From: Thermoproteota archaeon
Lineage (GTDB): Archaea > Korarchaeota > JAOZGF01
Assembly: GCA_027491845.1 (NCBI GenBank)
Contig: JAOZGF010000065.1
Span: 1-6,135, forward strand
Length of the DNA: 6,135 nucleotides
Reading direction: 5' to 3'
A model generated the notes under the pieces. That model was not told the DNA's origin, did no database searches, and saw only the letters and a list, made by a program, of their open reading frames with translations. Below are positions 1-5,179 of the stretch, piece by piece. A program made the position numbers and the translations under genes. How positions within the stretch are numbered: position 1 is the stretch's first letter; each line of letters opens with the position of its first letter.

Positions 1-2
1 CC

Positions 3-953
3 CTAACCAAAGGTAAGCCTGAGGTAACAGACGTCATAGGAACCAAAATAAACGGAGAAGCATTGTTGAGGCTTGCTGCAACCATTGAGAAAAACTCTCA
101 GCACCCACTCGCTGAAGCTATAGTTAAGAAAGCTAGGGAAAAAGGTATAAAAATTGGAAAAGCACAGAACTTCAATACTATCAGCGGAAAAGGAGTTATA
201 GCGGAAATAAACGGAGAGAAAATAACTGTAGGGAATAAGGCCTTCTTAAAGGAAAAAGCCATCACCTATTCCAAGGAAACAGGGGAAAAAATATTACAAC
301 TTGAAAAGGAGGGTAAGACAGTGGTATTAATCGCCAGAGGCAAGGAATTACTTGGCCTGATTGCGGTTGCAGATACCTTAAAAGAAACAGCTAAAGAAGC
401 AGTTGAAGAACTAGAGAAGATGAAGCTTGACACGATTATAACCACGGGAGACAACGAACAAGCTGCAATGGCGATTGCAAAACAAGTTGGAATAAAGAAA
501 GTGTTGGCAGAAGTTTCACCTTCAGATAAAGCTGAAAAAGTGAAAGAACTCCAGAAAAACGGAAAAACAGTGGCTTTCATCGGGGACGGAATCAATGATG
601 CACCGGCTTTAGCTCAAGCAGACGTGGGGATAGCAATGAGTAGCGGAACAGATATAGCAATGGAAAGCGGAGAAATAGTGCTCATGAAAAATGACTTAAT
701 GGATGCTGCAGCAGCTATCCAGCTCAGCAGAAAAGTGATGTCAAGAATAAAACAAAACTTGTTTTGGGCTTTCGCCTACAATGCAGCGTTAATACCGTTG
801 GCGGCAGGGTTGCTTCATCCATTCCTTGCGGTAACTTTTAAACCTGAACTTGCAGGTTTAGCGATGGCCATGAGCTCCATAACAGTTGTGACGCTTTCAT
901 TAACGCTTAAAAAATATGTTCCACCTGCAAAAAAGAAGAGAGGAGGTGAGTAA
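3..953 (+). CDS. copA: Cu(I)-exporting P1B-type ATPase, C-terminal part (5' end outside window)
   Basis: This is the catalytic and C-terminal membrane part of a heavy-metal P-type ATPase that pumps Cu(I)/Ag(I) out of the cytoplasm. The frame is open from base 3 and starts LTKGKPEVTDV, the residues that normally follow the DKTGT phosphorylation site, so the N-terminal metal-binding domains and first six helices lie upstream; the TTG at 63 is internal. The N-domain has the P1B-specific His-Pro pair (SQHPLAEA, His codon 102-104) and a GKGV glycine motif. The P-domain has TGDN (about 444-455) and GDGINDAP (582-605). Two helices follow: one carries FAYN (about 769-780) and the next MAMSS (about 862-876), the Tyr-Asn and Met-x-x-Ser-Ser residues typical of Cu(I)-selective P1B-1 pumps. 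It ends in a basic tail. Its stop overlaps the YHS gene, suggesting one operon. The family call is secure; the copper specificity rests on the helix motifs. Confidence 0.95.
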   Translation, partial: LTKGKPEVTDVIGTKINGEALLRLAATIEKNSQHPLAEAIVKKAREKGIKIGKAQNFNTISGKGVIAEINGEKITVGNKAFLKEKAITYSKETGEKILQLEKEGKTVVLIARGKELLGLIAVADTLKETAKEAVEELEKMKLDTIITTGDNEQAAMAIAKQVGIKKVLAEVSPSDKAEKVKELQKNGKTVAFIGDGINDAPALAQADVGIAMSSGTDIAMESGEIVLMKNDLMDAAAAIQLSRKVMSRIKQNLFWAFAYNAALIPLAAGLLHPFLAVTFKPELAGLAMAMSSITVVTLSLTLKKYVPPAKKKRGGE

Positions 954-1104
954 AATAGCTGTAGATCCTGTATGCAAAATGGAGATTGATGAAAAAACAG
1001 CTAGATTCAAAAGCGAATACAAAGGGAAAACCTATTACTTCTGCGCCGTCGGATGTAAAAAAGCATTTGACAAAAACCCTGAAAGGTACTTAAAATCAAC
1101 ATAA
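946..1104 (+). CDS. YHS-domain small metal-binding protein
   Basis: This is a 52-residue protein that is almost entirely one YHS domain: DPVCKMEID near the start, then SEYKGKTYYFC, the CAVGC pair (C-x3-C) and FDKNPERYL. YHS/TRASH-type domains bind soft metals and are often fused to, or encoded beside, CopA pumps, so a role as copper carrier or sensor for the adjacent pump is a reasonable inference. The start is uncertain. GTG 946 overlaps the copA stop by 8 nt, but the strong ribosome site AGGAGGTGA (941-949) overlaps that GTG and sits about 5 nt ahead of an in-frame ATA at 955. An ATG at 916 would add ten residues (MFHLQKRREE) that only re-read the copA tail. The domain itself is unaffected by the choice. 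No T-rich terminator is visible after the stop. Confidence 0.88.
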   Translation: MSKIAVDPVCKMEIDEKTARFKSEYKGKTYYFCAVGCKKAFDKNPERYLKST

Positions 1105-1120
1105 TCAATATAAAGTACTC

Positions 1121-1252
1121 CTAAGCCCAAATGTGAAAATATATGTAGACTTCCATGGCCATTGATAAAGCCCCATTCCCAATCATAAAGGCAAGGAAAG
1201 GCTTGTCTCTGTCTTTGCTTTGAATATGAATTGTTATTCTATTTTTAAACAA
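1121..1252 (-). pseudogene. DsrE-like sulfur-carrier protein, truncated N-terminal remnant
   Basis: Downstream of the tusA-like gene on the same strand, a 43-codon frame can be read from TTG 1252 to TAG 1121. It encodes NRITIHIQSKDRDKPFLAFM followed by IGNGALSMAMEVYIYFHIW. This matches the start of DsrE/DsrF-type proteins: a first beta strand, an alanine-rich helix with the NGALAMGMEV pattern, and a strand ending FFTFWGL. After the Trp the frame hits a stop. Adding one G at the GGG of 1126-1128 gives WGLGVL, closer to the family, but what follows is only the antisense of the YHS gene and shows no DsrE character. So about two thirds of a normal 110-150 residue protein is missing. DsrE- and TusA-type genes are commonly neighbours in sulfur-relay clusters, which supports the call. 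It is based on pattern recognition, not alignment. Confidence 0.55.
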
Positions 1253-1454
1253 CCGAAACTCAAAAAGGGCAAATGTTAACCTCTAACTTTCTTTATCAAT
1301 ATACGCGGTACCCAGTTGCTTTCTTCATTGACTTCTAAAAGTTTTTGTCCAAGTCTTCGACGGCTATTGGGATTTCCTCCTTAGAAGGTTTATGCGTACC
1401 CATGACTTCTATTATCTGACCAATTTTTGCTTTATCAATGGCTTTATCAATGGC
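1158..1454. repeat. 15-bp perfect inverted repeat (arms 1158-1172 and 1440-1454)
   Basis: The left arm reads GCCATTGATAAAGCC at 1158-1172 and the right arm GGCTTTATCAATGGC at 1440-1454, exact reverse complements about 270 bp apart. The left arm lies in the DsrE-like remnant (NGALSMA codons), the right arm in the second copy of the tusA tandem duplication. Both stretches also fit their protein families, so chance is possible. The two arms could pair in a common transcript or serve as an inversion or recombination point. Confidence 0.6.
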
Positions 1455-1528
1455 TTTTCTTGTTCAACTAAGGGAATAGGACATATTTTTCCTTTGCAAT
1501 CCACGGAAACATCTACTTTTATCCTCAT
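1276..1528 (-). pseudogene. tusA: TusA-family sulfur carrier, broken by two single-base deletions
   Basis: The ATG at 1528 overlaps the stop of the IscS-like gene (ATGA) and has the ribosome site AGGGAGGG 8 nt upstream (1537-1544). The reading starts MRIKVDVSVDCKGKICPIPL, containing the TusA C-P-x-P motif whose cysteine (Cys16) carries the persulfide. The frame then breaks. Restoring one base at about 1463-1464 (GAACA, expected GAAACA) gives ETRKAIDKAIDKAKIGQIIE, then VMGTHKPSKEEIPIAVEDL. Restoring a second at 1349-1350 (TTGGAC, expected TTGGGAC) gives GQKLLEVNEESNWVPRILIK to a TAA at 1276. The repaired protein is 84 residues, normal for the family, with alpha/beta order and the THK-SKEEIP segment of archaeal members. 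A 12-bp tandem duplication adds one AIDK. No residue otherwise looks decayed, so this is either sequence error or very recent loss. TusA receives sulfur from a persulfide donor and passes it to tRNA thiolation, molybdopterin or Hdr-type pathways. Confidence 0.82.
1429..1452. repeat. 12-bp tandem duplication inside tusA
   Basis: Two perfect copies of GCTTTATCAATG (1429-1440 and 1441-1452) are followed by a partial third start, GCTT. On the coding (minus) strand this doubles Ala-Ile-Asp-Lys in the first helix of the TusA-like protein without changing frame. It has the look of replication slippage. Confidence 0.85.
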
Positions 1529-2694
1529 ATTATATTCCCTCCCTTTAATGGGCTTATTGACCTAAGTCTCTCCACTATCTCTTTTAAGGTTTCTGCCGCG
1601 TAAACTATTTCTTCTTTAGTTGTCCATTTGCTGAGTGTAAGTCTCGTTGATCCGTGAGCATCCTCAAAAGAGCCGCCTATAGCCAGTATAACGTGGCTAG
1701 GTTCAAGTTCTTGACTATAACAAGCTGATCCTGTGTTTATCACTAATCCTCTCATATCAGCGTGAAGAAGTATAGATTCCCCCTCAATATACTTAAAAGA
1801 CACATTGACATTATTGCAGATTCTTTTCTCTCCCCTTGGGCCATTTAATCTTGTCAGAGGTATTTCAAGCAACCTGTTAATCAATTCATCCCTTAACTTC
1901 TTCATTCTTTCATTATCCTTTTGATTTGAAATTTCCACTGCTTTAGCAAAACCAACTATTCCGGCTAAATTCGGCGTTCCAGGTCTTAATCCAAATTCTC
2001 TATTGTCGCCATGCAACAAAGGCTCTAACTTAACGCCTTCCCTCACGTAGAGTGCTCCAACCCCCTTAGGCCCATGTATAAGGTGCGAAGTTAAGGATAA
2101 AAGGTGGATTTTCATTTTTTCAACGTCAATATTTGCTTTTGTGAAGGAATGCGTTGCATCACTGTGAAACAACGTTCCTTCTTCCTCACATATGTCTCCT
2201 ATTGCTTTTAAGTCCTGAATTGTCCCAATTTCTTTGTTTGCATGTTGAATTGAAACAAGTCTTGCTTTTTTAGCTGCTTTATTAACTTCATCCATTTCAA
2301 TGAATCCTAACCTGTCCACACCAACCTTCACAGTTTTAAATCCATTTTTTCCAAGGTAACTAAAAATATTTAGGATCGTTTTTTCCTCTATCTTTGATGT
2401 AACTATCTTTCTTTTGGAGTATTGGTCGGAAAAAGCAACCCCCTTAATTGCGAGGTTGTTGCTCTCTGTTCCGCCTGACGTAAAAATTATCTCTGAGGGT
2501 TGTGCATTTATTTTTCTAGCTATTGTCTCTCTTGATTTTTCAAGGGCTTCAGATGCTTCTTCTTCCATTGAATAACCGAATGCCCCGCCTGGTACACTGT
2601 ATTTTTTAGAACTAAATTCTACAATAACTCTTAAAACCTCAGGGTCAACCTTAGTTGTTTTTGCATTATCAAAATAAACTATTTTTCTTTTCAT
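1525..2694 (-). CDS. iscS: IscS/NifS-like class V aminotransferase-fold protein lacking the PLP lysine
   Basis: This is a 389-residue protein with the full cysteine desulfurase fold order: YFDNAKTT (7-14), TSGGTESNN (72-80), HANKEIGTIQ (151-160), HSDATHS (177-183), GPKGVGALYVR (208-218), the loop NTGSACYSQELEPSHV (320-335) and RLTLSKWTT near the end. In active enzymes the PLP Schiff-base lysine follows S-x-H before GPKG; here the reading is TSHLIHGPKG, so it is Leu205 (CTT, 2082-2080). The PLP-stacking His is Glu104, Asn in NNE is Lys154, Gln in DATQS is His182, and LGRFTT reads LSKWTT. Cys325, the persulfide cysteine, and Asp179 remain. Overall wording resembles Archaeoglobus fulgidus IscS, which I recall also lacks the lysine (Asp there). 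Conventional desulfurase activity is therefore doubtful; a scaffold or persulfide-carrier role, for example with the overlapping tusA, is inference. ATG 2694 is chosen over TTG 2721 because the TATA box predicts transcription starting near 2712, and GGGAG lies 9 nt upstream. Confidence 0.92.
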   Translation of the reverse strand: MKRKIVYFDNAKTTKVDPEVLRVIVEFSSKKYSVPGGAFGYSMEEEASEALEKSRETIARKINAQPSEIIFTSGGTESNNLAIKGVAFSDQYSKRKIVTSKIEEKTILNIFSYLGKNGFKTVKVGVDRLGFIEMDEVNKAAKKARLVSIQHANKEIGTIQDLKAIGDICEEEGTLFHSDATHSFTKANIDVEKMKIHLLSLTSHLIHGPKGVGALYVREGVKLEPLLHGDNREFGLRPGTPNLAGIVGFAKAVEISNQKDNERMKKLRDELINRLLEIPLTRLNGPRGEKRICNNVNVSFKYIEGESILLHADMRGLVINTGSACYSQELEPSHVILAIGGSFEDAHGSTRLTLSKWTTKEEIVYAAETLKEIVERLRSISPLKGGNII

Positions 2695-2713
2695 TTTTTC
2701 TTTCTCCCTTTTC

Positions 2714-2729
2714 CTTAACAATTGTTAAG
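2714..2729. promoter_or_regulatory. 16-bp perfect palindrome, likely operator of the iscS-like operon
   Basis: CTTAACAATTGTTAAG is its own reverse complement over all 16 bases. On the minus strand it lies between the TATA box (2741-2734) and the expected transcription start (about 2712), the usual place for an archaeal repressor to block RNA polymerase. The AACAATTGTT core resembles sites of MarR-type dimeric winged-helix regulators, but no regulator gene is in the window, so its identity is unknown. Confidence 0.55.
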
Positions 2730-2733
2730 ATTT

Positions 2734-2741
2734 ATTATAAA
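2734..2741 (-). promoter_or_regulatory. TATA box of the iscS-like operon
   Basis: Read on the minus strand, GAAAGTATTTATAATAAATC contains TTTATAAT (2741-2734), with a purine-rich BRE-like GAAAG just upstream (2748-2744). An archaeal start site about 25 nt from its centre falls near 2712, giving a leader of roughly 18 nt to ATG 2694. Confidence 0.65.
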
Positions 2742-3009
2742 TACTTTCATGTTTTAACCGAGGAAGTGAAAAAAGTGATTCATCGGCTCTAATTCCTCCT
2801 GCTGCTTTTTTTATCAAATAAACCCAAAAAAGAAGAGATTGACCATTCATTGATTCTTCCCTACTATTTTAAGTGAACTTTCCTTTTCCGTAAGTTAAAA
2901 AAAGCATTAGGATTTAAAATAGTGAAAATATCTCATAAGTACGTAAGAATAAAATGTAAGTTGGTTTTTAGAGGGGGTATTCTGAAAAATTCTCAGGGAA
3001 CGTGTCTCC
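2742..3009. other. Divergent intergenic region between the iscS-like and ferritin-like genes
   Basis: No convincing gene is seen. A TTTAAAAT at 2913-2920 (+) could be the TATA box of the ferritin-like gene, giving a leader of about 70 nt, but it is a weak match. The 10-mer ACTATTTTAA (2863-2872) is the reverse complement of TTAAAATAGT (2914-2923), so the same AT-rich element occurs once on each strand. A 41-codon minus-strand frame from ATG 2850 to TAA 2725 has an AGGGA upstream, but it matches nothing I know and runs through the iscS promoter. GAGGGGGT at 2971-2978 looks like a ribosome site but has no usable start behind it. Confidence 0.5.
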
Positions 3010-3486
3010 TTGAATTTCGAAAAAGAACTTATTAATTTTCTTAAGCAACAGATAGACCTAGAAAAAAAGATTATAGAGTCATTAAACAATGCACTGGGAG
3101 ATATTAAGAACATTGCTGTGAAAAGCGTTTTAAGAGGGATCTCTCTAGACTCTGAAAAGCATGCTGAAGTGTATGCTTCAGCAATTGAGTTGCTGGTAGG
3201 CTCTCCACCTTTGGAAGAAAAAGAATTTGAAAAACAAAAAGAAATCGTAAAAAGACATATAAAGATGGAGAAAGAACTTATTCAAAGGATAAAAGAAATT
3301 TTGCCTTCAGTTAAAAATAGAAAACTTACTTTCTTATTAGAAACAATATTGCATGATGAAGAAAGACATCATAAGCTTCTGAAAAAAATTTTAGAGATAT
3401 TAGTCAAAGGAGAAACTGTTACAGAGAAAGATTGGTGGAACATGCTTTGGAAAGATGCATTGTTTCACGGTGCTCTTGGAGGGTAA
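3010..3486 (+). CDS. Ferritin-like / rubrerythrin-like diiron four-helix protein
   Basis: This is a 158-residue, almost entirely helical, highly charged protein with four helices and carboxylate/His metal-ligand patterns: Glu18 in DLEKK (helix 1), LDSEKHAEVY with Asp47, Glu49 and His51 (helix 2), Glu87 in KMEKE (helix 3), and LHDEERHHKLL with Glu117, Glu118, His120 and His121 (helix 4). This is the layout of ferritin-like diiron proteins of the rubrerythrin superfamily. There is no C-terminal rubredoxin domain and no Cys-x-x-Cys. The tail WWNMLWKDALFHGALGG is aromatic and unusual. Members act as peroxidases, oxygen scavengers or iron handlers in anaerobes; a peroxide or oxygen-defence role is supported by the flavodiiron gene downstream on the same strand, though about 450 bp intervene. 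TTG 3010 is the first usable start after the in-frame stop at 2983; the ribosome site is poor (AGGGA at 2995-2999). The exact subfamily is not certain. Confidence 0.8.
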   Translation: MNFEKELINFLKQQIDLEKKIIESLNNALGDIKNIAVKSVLRGISLDSEKHAEVYASAIELLVGSPPLEEKEFEKQKEIVKRHIKMEKELIQRIKEILPSVKNRKLTFLLETILHDEERHHKLLKKILEILVKGETVTEKDWWNMLWKDALFHGALGG

Positions 3487-3559
3487 AAAGGAATTGAAAC
3501 TTTAGGTTGAAAAATTTTTCCAGAGAAGTGAAATAAAACCTAAGCTTGTTGGAACATCT

Positions 3560-3665
3560 TAATTTTACCTCCTCAAGAGACAATTTGTCTATAATGTCAA
3601 TCATGTCTATAACGTTAATCCTGTAAGGAGAGATGGCAAATTGATACACTAAACCTGGCTTCAAA
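3560..3665 (-). other. Coding-like remnant on the minus strand, unidentified
   Basis: Inside a longer minus-strand frame (ATG 3736, open to 3419) the middle part, about 3665-3560, reads PLKPGLVYQFAISPYRINVI then DMIDIIDKLSLEEVKLR. This has the hydrophobic rhythm of a real protein. The outer parts do not: one side is antisense to another coding-like stretch, the other is antisense to the ferritin-like gene. It is followed by GAGGAGGT (3574-3567) 9 nt before an ATG at 3557 that stops after five codons. I read it as the possible 3' end of a lost gene plus the start of a lost next gene. I do not recognise the family. Confidence 0.3.
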
Positions 3666-3810
3666 GGAGAATTTCGAGAAAGAGTTTGGACAGTTCGTGC
3701 AAGAGCAATTCCTTCCACCGAAAAGGAGGGAAGCACTGATTGTCGTGGTTAGTAAGGCGCAAGATCTTCTGGCTAATGTAAAAGCGGAACTAAAAGGAGT
3801 AAATGTATGA
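3655..3810 (+). other. Coding-like remnant on the plus strand, unidentified
   Basis: The frame open from 3619 to TGA 3808-3810 reads, from about 3655, LASKENFEKEFGQFVQEQFL then PPKRREALIVVVSKAQDLLA and NVKAELKGVNV. Codon choice (AGG, AAG, GAG) and the amphipathic helices look genuine, but there is no good start; GTG 3697 would give 37 residues. An ATG at 3807 overlaps its stop (ATGA), with AAGGAG 9 nt upstream, and opens a 39-codon frame to 3926 that runs through the fprA promoter. This looks like the tail of a lost gene followed by the head of another. Function unknown. Confidence 0.35.
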
Positions 3811-3865
3811 TTGCTAAAAAAGTAAACGATTTATTAGTTATCCGCCGTAAAAAACTTACCGCTTA

Positions 3866-3877
3866 TTTCTTAAGAAA
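3866..3877. promoter_or_regulatory. 12-bp palindrome upstream of the fprA TATA box
   Basis: TTTCTTAAGAAA is a perfect 12-bp palindrome ending 11 nt before the TATA box of the flavodiiron gene. Position and symmetry suit an activator or repressor site. AT-rich DNA makes short palindromes fairly common, so this is tentative. Confidence 0.35.
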
Positions 3878-3888
3878 AAGCAACAAAC

Positions 3889-3896
3889 TTATAAAT
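3889..3896 (+). promoter_or_regulatory. TATA box of the flavodiiron gene
   Basis: TTATAAAT within ACAAACTTATAAATTACTCG is a close match to the archaeal TATA box. Transcription would start near 3918, giving a leader of about 25 nt to TTG 3943 and placing the earlier TTG 3913 at or before the transcript start. Confidence 0.65.
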
Positions 3897-3942
3897 TACT
3901 CGAATTTTTGGGTTGAATGTTTTTAAGAGAAGGGAAATAAGA

Positions 3943-5111
3943 TTGAAGGAAGAAGGCATAGTTGAGATTTCTAAAGACGTGTATTGGGTGGGTGCGAAGG
4001 GCTGGAACCGCAGACTCTTTGATTCCTTGATTCCTCTTCCACAAGGGACGAGTTATAACTCTTATCTCGTGAAAGGGGAAAAAGCGGCCCTTATTGACAC
4101 GGTTAATCCTGGCTTTGAAAGAGAACTGGAAAGAAAAGTAAATAAGATAAGGAAGTTAAAAGAAATAGATTACGTTGTAATGAATCATGCGAGCCAGATC
4201 ACGCTGGAGCGATCCCCTATATACTAAAAAAGAACAAAAAAGCGTTAATCGTAACAACGAGTAAAGGGGCTAAAATGGCGTCTGTTCAGTATGGCGTGCC
4301 AAGGGAAAGAGTAAAGGTTGTTAGGGAGGAAGATGTCCTTGAGCTAGGAAGTAAAACACTTTGCTTTATGGAGGCACCATGGTTGCATTGGCCTGAAACA
4401 ATGTTTACTTACCTTAAAGAAGACAGAGTCTTATTTTCATGTGATTTCTTCGGTGCACACACTGCTTTCGGCTTCTACGACGATGAATTAGAGGAGTTAA
4501 TGTCGTTCGCAAAGATGTACTTTGGCGAAATAATGATGCCTTTCCGCAGCATGGGTAGAAAAGCCCTTGAAAAGGTAAAGGAAAAAGACGTAAAGATAAT
4601 CGCCCCTAGCCATGGACCAATTTACAGGAACACTGAGAAGATTCTTGAGGCCTATTCAAAATGGACAAAAGGTGAGACAAAGGAAAAAGTTATAATTATG
4701 TACGTAACCATGTGGAAGTCAACGGAGGCAATGGTAAACGTCATTGCTAAAATCTTGTTTTCAGAGGGTATTGAGGTATGCCTGTACAATCTTGCTAACG
4801 CAAGCATAGGCGACATCGCAAAAGATTTAGTGGATTCCAGAGGTGTAGTGCTAGGTACTCCAGCTGTACTGGGAGGCATGCATCCGCTTGCCTTATTTGG
4901 CGTGTACTTAGTTAAGGCATTAAGGCCCTCCTTAAAATATGGCGTTGTCTTAAGTTCATATGGCTGGGGAGGTGGTGCCGTGAAACAAGCCTTAGAATTC
5001 TTATCACCCAAGAAAATTGAAGTAATAGGCACGATGGAAGTCAATGGTCCTCCTTCTGCAGAAGCTACAGAAAAAATCATTGAATTGGGTAAACAACTTG
5101 CAAAAAAATAA
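3943..5111 (+). CDS. fprA: A-type flavodiiron protein (O2/NO reductase), interrupted by one missing base
   Basis: The repaired protein has 389 residues, normal for the family. Residues 1-245 form the beta-lactamase-like diiron domain, with ligands His82, (Glu84), Asp86 and His87 in NHAEPDHAGA, His149 in LHWPETM, Asp168 in FSCDFFGAH and His224 in SHGPIY. Residues 249-389 are a flavodoxin domain that binds FMN, with YVTMWKST, GTPAVLGGMHP and SSYGWGGG. Such proteins reduce O2 to water or NO to N2O in the cytoplasm using rubredoxin or F420H2. At 4189-4193 the sequence is GCGAG where GCGGAG is needed, so codon Glu84 loses one G; the first frame then stops at 4227 and the second is open on to 5111. 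Both halves are otherwise perfectly conserved, so sequence error or very recent inactivation is likely. TTG 3943 is chosen because AAGGGA (3930-3935) lies 7 nt upstream and the TATA box places the transcript start near 3918; TTG 3913 is the alternative. Confidence 0.93.
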
Positions 5112-5153
5112 AGGAAAATTAAAATTTACGGAAGTATTTGGCGAACAAAAACT

Positions 5154-5179
5154 TATTTTTAAGAGTTTTTAAATTTTTT
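5154..5179 (+). terminator. T-rich archaeal terminator after fprA
   Basis: Three T runs (5156-5160, 5166-5170, 5174-5179) lie 45-68 nt after the fprA stop on the coding strand. Archaeal RNA polymerase terminates at such T clusters without needing a hairpin. Confidence 0.5.

Noticed and set aside
266..595. 109-codon minus-strand frame
   Set aside because: It is a serine/phenylalanine-rich antisense shadow of the CopA catalytic domain.
63..953. TTG 63 as the start of a short ATPase gene
   Set aside because: The same frame is open to the left edge and encodes LTKGKPEVTDV, which continues the DKTGT motif; the gene begins outside the window.
2695..2721. Nine extra N-terminal residues of the IscS-like protein from TTG 2721
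   Set aside because: The TATA box at 2734-2741 predicts a transcript starting near 2712, after this TTG, and the family begins around the YFDNAATT segment.
2725..2850. 41-codon minus-strand frame with an AGGGA upstream
   Set aside because: It runs through the TATA box of the iscS-like operon, matches no family I know, and is short in AT-rich DNA.
3807..3926. 39-codon plus-strand frame with ATGA overlap and AAGGAG
   Set aside because: The ribosome site is good, but the frame passes through the fprA palindrome and TATA box and ends without any recognisable domain; treated as part of a remnant.
3913..3942. Ten extra N-terminal residues of FprA from TTG 3913
   Set aside because: It lies at or before the predicted transcript start and lacks a ribosome site, while TTG 3943 has AAGGGA at 7 nt.
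4652..5080. 142-codon minus-strand frame
   Set aside because: It is antisense to the conserved flavodoxin domain of FprA and has no features of its own.
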